Source of the DNA: Chlamydoabsidia padenii
Lineage: Eukaryota > Mucoromycota > Mucoromycetes > Mucorales > Cunninghamellaceae
DNA length: 64,000 nt
Direction: 5' to 3'
Assembly (NCBI GenBank): GCA_025330725.1
Contig: JAIWND010000003.1
Span: 1,116,001 to 1,180,000 of the forward strand
Program-made: the position numbers and the translations under genes
In this document: positions 56,340 to 64,000 of the stretch, in pieces
How positions within the stretch are numbered: the stretch's first letter is position 1
Layout: each line of letters starts with the position of its first letter
Notes under the pieces: generated by a model
Told to the model about the DNA's origin: nothing
The model's database searches: none
The model's input: only the letters and a program-made list of their open reading frames with translations

Positions 56340-56946
56340 TATGGTGCATATCATCCTTTTAGTGTTAGGCTTTCTATTTGACTTTTAATGTTTATAATAA
56401 AAATCTGCCTTTTACCATCTATTTGTGTTTGGGGAAGTATGGCGGCCTTTCAAATAATTACTTATTGGCTGGGGGTTAACATATACTTTTTTGAATTAAG
56501 AGCCATGTCTTTTATCACTAATCAAACGTATTTAACTTCCCTTTCACAATAGTGGCTAGTTCTGAAAACATCATTATACAAAGGTGAATGTACCATCTAC
56601 ATACATGAAGATGACCACTTCAAAGGAAGGTTACTTGTTTGTGCGGCCCAATGACAAGTTCAACTCGGCAACAATAGTACTGAGTCTATAGACGTACACA
56701 AAGTGGCATACATAGTTTCCTTGATACGTCCTGAATTTGCAATAGTCTATTTCATTTACCCGAGTTAATATGGATCTTTTTTTTTTTTTTTTTCGAAATA
56801 GAAAAAGCGGGATATATAATCGCATGAATGTCGGGATTTAAATATTTTGGAGTAAAAGTGATATTTTTTATTAGTAAAACATTAACATGAGTAAAAAAAA
56901 AAAAAAAAAAAGAAAGTAAAATCTATAACTAAAAAAAGCATCATGA
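56340..56946. other. convergent intergenic region
   Basis: 3' UTRs of Pin1 (AATAAAA near 56397) and the HAS-like gene. It contains GTCGGGATTTAAA at 56830-56842 and AGCGGGATATATAA near 56806, although no promoter is expected here. No ORF is supported. Confidence 0.55.
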
Positions 56947-58825
56947 CTAGTAATTATCATAACGGTAGTTTGAATTTGGATAAAATACTATACTAGTAGG
57001 GTCCAAAGGTTGTCGAGCCAATTGACCCTTGATAGGATCAAAGAAGAAGACCAAAATGTTAAAAGCGACCCCAGCCAAGAGAACACAAGACCATACCACC
57101 ACCGGCAAAGATTGTTTGATCTGAAGCCAAAGCACATTTTCTCGCTTCCGTTCTGAAGCCGATCGAGCACTAGTCCCCCAGCCAACATCCCATAACGAGA
57201 TCAGAGCCCATAGTTTAGCAGGGACCAGACCCAACAAATAGTAGATGGAATAAAGCGGAAAAGCCAAGAACCTAAACGAACCCGACACCACCACAGAGTA
57301 GACGGTTTTGATGAGCGAGATGGCCAGCAATGATACCAACCACACCAAGAGGACCCAAGGTGAATGTGCCCACAAGATATAGAAGATGGAGAAAATCAAG
57401 ACAAAGGGATACATGCCTTGATAGAATAATTCCGCCGCCATCCATGGACTATGTTTATGCAAACTACGTGCGTTCCATAGGATTTCCCGGTAAAAGCTTT
57501 TGGACCATCGTGTTTGTTGTCTAAACCATCGAAGGAATGTCACTGGCGTTTCCGTTTCACAATAGGCCATGTGGTTATACACTACTTTTTTACCATGCAA
57601 AAGTACCCTATTGGTAAGATGTCTATGACCGAAAAAAAGTGTCAGTCCAAATCCCTCCCCTCCCGTCATGTATGTTTCTCTTTTACCTGTCATCGCCATA
57701 AGTACATTCCATTCCCAAGAATCGTTGAGTCACCCAATCATCCAAGATGAGCTTCAAGATGGATCCTCGATAAATCCCCATAGGACCTGACACACAAGTA
57801 ACCGCCCGATTAAAGCTTTGTGCCGCCCGTTCAATGTTAAACGCCATCCAGTACCGTAACGAAGACATAAAAGACAAGGCGCTGTCGGTGGTGTTCCAAA
57901 TCCGGACGTCTCCTGCCGCTGCACCAATCGAAGGGAACCAATGTAATGCCCGTTCCAGTTCCATTACCGCACGAGGATCAAACTTGGTATCCGAATCCGT
58001 AGACACAATCGATTCACATCCCACCGCTAGGAGAATTCGGAAAGCGGTGTACATGGCTTGTCGTTTGCCACAATGAGGTTGCATGTAACAGACGATCCGG
58101 GTATTTGAAGGCATGACGGTATAACGATGGAGAAACCGGTCATAAGGGTCAGAGAATTGTTGTTGACAAGGGATACCACCAGAGATCTTGTTGTCGGACA
58201 CCATATTGATCTTTTCATCTACACAATCATCTTGGCGGTAAAGTGTTGCCAATCGAGTACTACCAGAAGGAGGTGTTCCATCGTCCAAGCCAAGTTGCTT
58301 TTTCACCCGATCGAATTCAATCGAGTTGGAGGTAAAGAGATCAGATAAGAGATGAGGCAGAGTGACGACGGGTTCATCAGGGAAAATCTTTTTAAACACC
58401 GCCGCCATTTCGGCATCTTGCGGATCATCTCCGTCAATCACCACCACCATGGTTATAGGATCAGGATACTGGACATGGCGAATGGATTCAAGGCAGGCGG
58501 CAAACAAGGTCGGTTCTTCACGGTACCCAACCACTGCCAGCCCCAGTTTGGAGGCACGTCGACAAGAGGGTTTTTCAACGTCCACGGATGCTGATACGGG
58601 ATCTGGCTGTTGTCGTCGGTAGTAATGGACCATGCATCGATTCAGGGTGGCAAATATCAATTGTAGAATGACAAACACAAATACAACCATGCCGTAAACG
58701 CCTAGTGCCCAGAAATGCTTGTGGGTGATTTGAATATGAAGGGCATACCCGACAATGGCTGGTGCGACAAAGATGCATGAAATCACCACAGAGTAAAGGA
58801 TTTTTAAAGGAAGTGTCCATATCAT
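56947..58825 (-). CDS. hyaluronan-synthase-like GT2 processive glycosyltransferase
   Basis: Plasma-membrane enzyme that polymerises and extrudes a polysaccharide from UDP-sugars. Exons 57687-58825 and 56947-57622 give 604 residues. Two N-terminal membrane segments precede the GT-A domain with VVGYREEP, VVVIDGDDPQD, STDSDTKFDP (DxD), VSGPMGIYR, TYGDDRHLTNRVL across the intron, and QQTRWSKSFYRE (Q/RxxRW). Several membrane segments follow, including GLVPAKLWALISLWDVGWGTSAR. SGP-GIYR, GDDRHLTNR, QQTRWSKS and WGTS together match the class I hyaluronan synthases and fungal Cps1 better than classical chitin synthases (which use EDR and QRRRW). The actual polymer (hyaluronan, chitin or chitosan-like) is unknown. 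Confidence 0.9.
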
Positions 58826-59277
58826 TTCTGGTTAAAGGATAAGATTATATAATAATAAAAGTACATACGAAACAAAGAGGAAAAAAAAAAAGATGGACAG
58901 AAAGGGAAGAAGAAAAAAAAAAAAAAAGATAGGGCTTTTTGAGTGTTAACTGGCTTAAACGCCGGTGTCAAACACTTTGACAGGTTTGATTAACTTACGC
59001 CGTTGCCCGGAGAAACCACTCTATAGACTCGGTTTTTCAATAAAGAGACTGAGTGGCAGTTGATAAGAATCGTCAAGAGGTAAGAGGTATTAAAAAAAAA
59101 ATGGCCGAGGTCAATAACAACAGTGTAAAATCAAGGGCAAAGCCAAACATCCACACATATGAATATTAAAAAAAAGTCAGGAAGATAAACCCTTCCATCA
59201 TAAAAGTTTATTTAATACACAAAGAAGAAGAATCATAAAAACTAATTAACTAATAAACAAGTTGTTGTATACAGAAT
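58826..59277. other. intergenic
   Basis: Promoter of the HAS-like gene on the left (weak TTAAACGCCGG at about 58954-58964, A-rich tracts) and the 3' UTR of the succinyl-CoA ligase gene on the right. Confidence 0.5.
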
Positions 59278-60750
59278 CTAAGCCAAACCAGCTTCAACCA
59301 TGGCCTATAAAAAAAAAAAAAGAGGGTGATTAGTAAAGGACAAAAGGAGTGGACAAATGATCAACTTACTTCGTGAAGAGTAACACCCAACTTGGCAGGA
59401 GAGGGAGTGACACGGACACCAGCATCTTCAAGAGCCTTGATCTTGTCTTGAGCACCACCCTTACCACCAGAAATGATAGCACCAGCGTGACCTAAAATAG
59501 CAAACAGCATAATTAGTAAACAAGTCAACCTCTTTTTCTTCTTCTTTACCCATTCGACGACCAGGAGGAGCAGTGACACCAGCAATGAAGGAGACCACAG
59601 GCTTGGGCACAGCACGAGTTTGGTTGTATTGCTTGAGGAAATCAGCAGCGGCTTCTTCGGCTTCACCACCAATTTCACCGATCATAATAATACCTAATAC
59701 AAACGAGTCAGTATCCATCCCTTCTGCTTCTAATTATGTATTACCTTCGGTCTTTTCATCTTCCAAAAAGACAGAGAGACAGTCAATAAAGTTGGTACCA
59801 TTCAAAGGATCACCACCAATACCCACACAGAGAGTTTGACCCAGACCGACATCTGTGGTTTGTTGGACAGCTTCATAAGTCAATGTACCCGAGCGAGAGA
59901 CAATACCGACCTTGCCCTTTTTCAAAATGCTTCCGGGCATGATACCAATCTTACATTCTTCAGCATAGATCATACCAGGGCAGTTGGGTCCCACCAGGCG
60001 GGTCTTGGATTGGGTCAACAAGGCTTGTTTGACACGGACCATGTCGTGTTGGGGGATACCTTCAGTGATGGCTACCACCAAGGGGACTTCGGCTTCAATG
60101 GCTTCCAAAATGGCAGCAGCAGCACCAGGAGGAGGGACATAGATCACACTAGCATCAGCCTTGGTTTCTTTCACAGCCTATAAAGAGAGAATGATAATGA
60201 GTAAACCAGGACACGAGAGAGAGAGAGAGAGAGAAAAAAAAAAAAAAAGGAGACTTACTTGTTGCACATTGGCAAACACGGGTAAACCCAAATGAGTTTG
60301 ACCGGCCTTCTTGGGAGACACACCACCCACCATGTTGGTACCATATTCAATAGCTTGTTGAGAATGGAAAGTACCCTAAAAAAAAAAAAAGGTAAAAGGT
60401 CAGTACATCTCTTTGAAGCCACAACCTCTTCTTTTTTTTTTCGTCCTTTTTACCTGTTTACCAGTGAAACCTTGACAGATAACCTTGGTGTTCTTTCCAA
60501 TCATCAAGTTCTTGGCAGTAGATTCATAACCATTAGTAGCAAAAGAGCGTCGAGCCACTATTATTTTCAATTAAAAAGTAACGATTAGTAAAATCTTTTC
60601 TTGTTTTTTTTTTTATACCACGCATTCCCATTTTCCCCCTTTTTTTTATTGTGTTTACTATTAAACGCCATCTTGTTTTCTTTTTCAATAGTATGGTGTT
60701 GACTTACCGGCAGCAGTGGATCTCAAAAGAGTGGAGGCAGATTGGAGCAT
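59278..60750 (-). CDS. LSC1: succinyl-CoA ligase alpha subunit, mitochondrial
   Basis: TCA-cycle enzyme that converts succinyl-CoA to succinate with substrate-level phosphorylation. Seven exons, 60708-60750, 60454-60557, 60259-60375, 59745-60177, 59550-59693, 59370-59491 and 59278-59304, give 329 residues. The N-terminus [20 protein letters not shown] is a mitochondrial presequence. [20 protein letters not shown] is the CoA-binding loop; [12 protein letters not shown] and GIGGDP are core motifs; [10 protein letters not shown] carries the phosphorylated active-site His. TTCGGGATTTGAA lies 97 bp upstream. Confidence 0.97.
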
Positions 60751-60846
60751 GGTGATGTATTAAAGAGGGAAAGGTTTAAAAGAAGAAGAGGGAAAGGATC
60801 GGAAGAGGGAGAATGAAAATTTTTTGTTTAAAAAAAAAGAGACCGA

Positions 60847-60859
60847 TTCGGGATTTGAA
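60847..60859 (+). promoter_or_regulatory. TTCGGGATTTGAA element (LSC1)
   Basis: Copy 97 bp upstream of the succinyl-CoA ligase start. Confidence 0.6.
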
Positions 60860-60939
60860 TATGAAATGAATGAAAAGGATGTAATAAAGCATTCAGACTG
60901 GGAAAGGTTGGGTGTTTTTTAGATGACATATTATTTTAT

Positions 60940-63074
60940 TTATTGGTCAATAAAAGAAGTATGTAAGCTACGTGATGATAAACTGTTGATCTTTTTCAAA
61001 GAGTTGCTATTACTACTACTACTGTTACTACTACTACTACTGCTACTACTACTGCTACTAGGTCCATCCAAATCATGCAAGTCAATATCACCAGATTCGA
61101 TAGTTGAGGAAGTGCCACTTGTTGAGCATTGACCAGTATTCATTACGATTGATGAATTGGAGGAACTTGACCTTCGTCGTTGGTGCTGTCGTGCCCAGAT
61201 ACTTGATGATGATGTGGAGGATGACGAAGATGGCGGCACGAGTGTTGTTGTTCCGGAACTAACCGAGGAGTTCCCGTGGATTGCGGAGCCTAAATCCAAT
61301 CGAGACAGGTCGTTGGCAAGATTCCCATTTTCTGCGGATGATTGTTGTTGTTCCCCCATTGATGATGATCCTTCATCTGATGATAGTGCCGAGTAGACTG
61401 GTTCTGTGTCTGTTGTTGATAATTTGATACTTGTTGCATTCGAGGATCCTGAGGATGTCAGAATGTAACCAACATTATTTGTACGACTCTGCTGTGAGTC
61501 GTCTTGTTGTTCATAATCAAGGTCAGTTGAATCTTCTTCAAAAGCAGAAGAATACCTTTGTCGTTTAACATCCATCATATCATTACTGGATATTCGTCGG
61601 TGATGATGGTGGTATCGAGAGGAGGAGGATGGTTGTTGTGATGATGACTGCTGTTGTGGTTGTTGTGGTTGTTGCTGTGGTTGTTGGTTTTGTGATGATG
61701 ATAAATCGGCTGTTGACCTTGATGACGAGGAGGTCAAAGCACATACTTGTGATGCAGATGATGTTCGACCCAATGCATGTTCGTTCAAGTGTACTACTCC
61801 CCGACGATGACGATGATGATGGTGCAGTGATATAGTATCCGCAGAGTTTTGATGATCCATTGTTATTGATGAGTAAGAAGATTCATTATCTGATGGTGAT
61901 AGATTACTGGTTTCGGTAAAAGTAGTAGATGATGGTGCAGATGAAGAAGTCGTTGTGGTTGCACCAGAAGTTGTTATTGTTGTCAATGCATTGTTATCGT
62001 CATAATGGTACCGACGCCTTCGTCTTCGATTTAACTTTGCACTGAGAGTTTCCCTTTCCCGTCTGGCCGCTTCTTGTAACATGACACACTTGACCTTGTA
62101 GTCGATATTGGCTTGACTTTGGAGATACATGAAGAATTCAGACAACTTGGAAAAGTCCCAATCGTCCGTAAAAGATCGTAAGAATCGTTCACGTTGACTA
62201 TTGGGAGCAGCCACATAGGGAGGAGTTGCCAGAATAGTAGTGATCAGTGTTGCAGTATATTGAGTAGCCCATGTTTGTGTAAGATGTCGTAAAAGTTGTG
62301 CCCTTTTCATATCACCTATATAGATATAATGTGAGTAAAAGAAAGGGTCACCCCATAAGAATACAGGTAAACATACTTACCTTCTTCATTACACCAACCA
62401 ACTGTGATATGCCTTACCAAGATACTTGTGCTTTCCCATCGCCAGTCAGTTACCAGCCATTTGACGGCATTGATGATTCGATCCAAAGAGTATTCATTAG
62501 CAATTCGATGAAGATACATAGCAGTGACCAGGACATTATCTTCGGATTTCAGCCAAGAATAAAAGGTAGCGTCATATAATTGATCCATTTGTTTGATATT
62601 TCTATGCACGTCTTTCCAATCTTGATTTATAGGCAATAATGGTACTTTTTCTATATAAAAATAAAGAGTTGAGTAAGGTCAACACATGGTTTCGTCATAT
62701 TCCTTTTTACCCTTGTTGTTTCCATTATTAACCCATTCGCCTACAGATAGATCACGATGATATTTGTTTAGCTGGGGTAAGATAGTGGTCGTTGTACTGG
62801 TATTATGAGATGTAGGTTGCGTCTGTACTGAAACTATCGGTGGTTGTTCTTGACTAGTATGTTGTCCGTTTTCTTGATTGACTCTTTGCTGCTGAATTGG
62901 TGTTGTTGCATGAGTAGGGGAAGTATGACCATTGATAACATTGTTGTGGTGAAGAGAGCCGATCATTAAAGTGGAAGAAGTAGACGATGTATTAGTGATA
63001 AGGGCAGTAGTAGTAGTAGTAGTAGTAGTAGTAGGCATGTGTGCTGGTATTGTATAAACTGAAGTGTTGGTCAT
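60940..63074 (-). CDS. large Ser/His/Gln-rich protein, unknown
   Basis: Exons 62711-63074, 62381-62650 and 60940-62315 give 669 residues. A Thr/Asn/Gln-rich N-terminus precedes a compact, non-repetitive region (about 120-320), with LPINQDWKDVHRNIKQMDQL, TFYSWLKSEDNVLVTAMYL, NAVKWLVTDWRWESTSILV, RERFLRSFTDDWDFSKLSEF and VKCVMLQEAARRERETLSAK. Its Trp and helical spacing suggest a real all-alpha domain; I do not recognise it. The last 350 residues are low complexity with polySer, polyHis (HHHHRHRRG) and poly-Gln, coded by ACT/GCT triplet repeats near 61010-61062. A regulatory or scaffold role is only a guess. The leader contains a 38-base A tract at about 63099-63136. Confidence 0.75.
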
Positions 63075-63096
63075 TATATAGTTGACCTATGGACAT

Positions 63097-63139
<43 letters not shown>

Positions 63140-63511
63140 AGAGTATCCAAATTTATATTGAACACAAAAAAAAAGAAGGGGGAAAGGAGAATCAAAAAAA
63201 CGAAAAAATAGACCACACAAAAAGCGTCGGGGTTTTAATATAGTCACCAGCTTTCTCTTGATAAACTCCCAAAAGGGGAAAGAGGTACCGGGCTCAACAG
63301 GATTCCGTTCAACAAGATCTGAAGACTTGGTTTTGTTTATGTTGGCCTTGATCATCCAACTAAAGTATATATATGTATTTAATGTTACATTCCCTGTATA
63401 CACACACACACACACACAGACACACAAACACAAATACATACACATCAAAGTAGCCCATGCCAGATAGACTTTATTAGATGATAAAACAATTTGATACATA
63501 TATCTATACTA
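63075..63511. other. intergenic
   Basis: Promoter of the Ser-rich gene (A tract 63099-63136 in its leader, GTCGGGGTTTTAA at 63226-63238), a (CA)n microsatellite at about 63401-63418, and the 3' UTR of the JMJD4-like gene. Confidence 0.5.
63401..63418. repeat. (CA)n microsatellite
   Basis: CA run in the spacer 5' of the Ser-rich gene. Similar short CA runs occur near 3856 and in septin introns at about 30540 and 30981. Confidence 0.8.
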
Positions 63512-63905
63512 TCAAGTCATATACTGGTGATAAAGGAATTCTGATTCAAGTTTTTGTCTAATAGAATGTATCTTGTCCAATTGCCAGCGAATGGAAGGTT
63601 GTAAAGCAGATGGGGTTCCTCTAGTTTCTTCTAGTCGAGTCGAGATACATGTCAGCAAGCTGTCCAATGTTTTCCAATTCCATCCACTATGAGCCAATAA
63701 TAGTTGTTGACAGGTACTGACAAATTCCAAAGGTTCCATTCCATCCTTGAGATCATCAATCGAGTGTTCCACATCCTTCAAGTCATTGATCATCGATTGA
63801 TAGCATTGTTCAATGTTGCATGCATTCAACCAGTTATGATTGATAGATATAGTTCCACCTATATTTTCAACCTACATCCATGAATAGTAACTATCATGAT
63901 TCTTT

Positions 63906-63936
<31 letters not shown>

Positions 63937-64000
63937 CTGATGGAACCAACCACTTGGTACAAATACTGTTTCACCATCCTTTTGATAAATGACAATACGC
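63512..64000 (-). CDS. JmjC oxygenase, JMJD4-like, 3' part
   Basis: C-terminal part of a 2-oxoglutarate/Fe(II) oxygenase; animal JMJD4 hydroxylates a lysine of translation release factor eRF1. Exons 63937 to beyond 64000 and 63512-63871. The string VIYQKDGETVFVPSGWFHQ, spliced to VENIGGTISINHNWLNACN, is the JmjC C-terminal core; the His of GWFHQ would be the distal iron ligand. The SINHNW context matches JMJD4 and JMJD6-type proteins, with JMJD4 favoured. A helical C-terminus follows (WKTLDSLLTCI). The N-terminal half, with the HxD motif, lies outside the window. Confidence 0.82.

Noticed and set aside
56947..58825. Classical chitin synthase
   Set aside because: It lacks the EDR and QRRRW motifs and the chitin synthase N-terminal domains; the HAS motifs fit throughout.
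1..64000. CRISPR array, prophage or bacterial operon
   Set aside because: Spliceosomal introns and fungal genes throughout; no spaced direct repeats of CRISPR type.

Overview
The window is nuclear DNA of a fungus, most likely an early-diverging Mucoromycota species (a Mucorales-type genome). The reasons are short introns of about 50-110 bp with GTAAGT donors, CTAAC branch points and TAG/CAG acceptors, compact gene spacing, AT-rich spacers full of A/T homopolymers, and gene content typical of that lineage: two G-alpha genes, a Bro1/ALIX protein, a septin, ELMO/CED-12, a hyaluronan-synthase-like GT2 enzyme, a GH8 enzyme and a BRAT1 homologue. No virus, plasmid, CRISPR, rRNA or convincing tRNA is visible. 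Species assignment is inference.

Layout, left to right: 3' part of a hexose transporter (to 1397); G-alpha 1 (2977-4522, +); Cys/Ser-rich GPI protein (5621-6282, -); GATA-like zinc-finger protein (8180-9496, +); AP-1-like bZIP factor (11757-13641, +); head-to-head ribosomal genes eL43 (15443-15942, -) and uL29 (16721-17409, +); a fold-back repeat (18076-18587); Bro1 protein (19051-22329, +); G-alpha 2 (23439-24703, +); Chs7-type chaperone (25466-26736, +); Glo3-type ArfGAP (26994-28743, +); small basic protein (28873-29382, +); Cdc3-type septin (29761-31425, +); CstF-50 (31797-33515, +); sphingolipid delta-4 desaturase (33849-35102, +); 2OG-Fe(II) oxygenase (35286-36005, +); forkhead factor (36456-37643, +); BRAT1 homologue (37910-41069, -) divergent from S-formylglutathione hydrolase (41232-42496, +); hotdog thioesterase (42559-43157, -); GH8 hydrolase (43470-44830, -); SR-type RNA-binding protein (45463-46368, -); Trm6 (46535-48431, -); H2C2 zinc-finger protein (49462-50614, -); ELMO protein (52720-55224, -); Pin1 isomerase (55761-56339, +); HAS-like synthase (56947-58825, -); succinyl-CoA ligase alpha (59278-60750, -); Ser/His-rich unknown (60940-63074, -); 3' part of a JMJD4-like oxygenase (63512-64000, -).

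The genes are mostly unrelated housekeeping and signalling genes, not an operon-like cluster. Themes that recur are cell wall and membrane (Chs7, HAS-like, GH8, GPI protein, delta-4 desaturase), vesicle traffic and the cell cortex (Bro1, Glo3, septin, ELMO, G-alpha) and RNA 3'-end processing and translation (CstF-50, BRAT1, SR protein, Trm6, eL43, uL29, JMJD4).

The most striking unexplained signal is a recurrent element close to GCGGGATTTGAAA (either strand), found about 65-150 bp upstream of the start codon of most genes here and paired or palindromic in several places. It resembles an E2F-like half (GCGGGA) joined to a CHR-like half (TTTGAA). Degenerate copies also sit in both arms of the fold-back repeat. 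Other leads are a BRAT1 homologue ending in Asp-Cys-Tyr, a 6-nt microexon in G-alpha 1, ATCC repeats in the first introns of both ribosomal genes, and a 65-base T tract inside an intron. All exon boundaries were worked out by hand from frame, splice consensus and family conservation; every multi-exon model listed as complete gives an integral number of codons.
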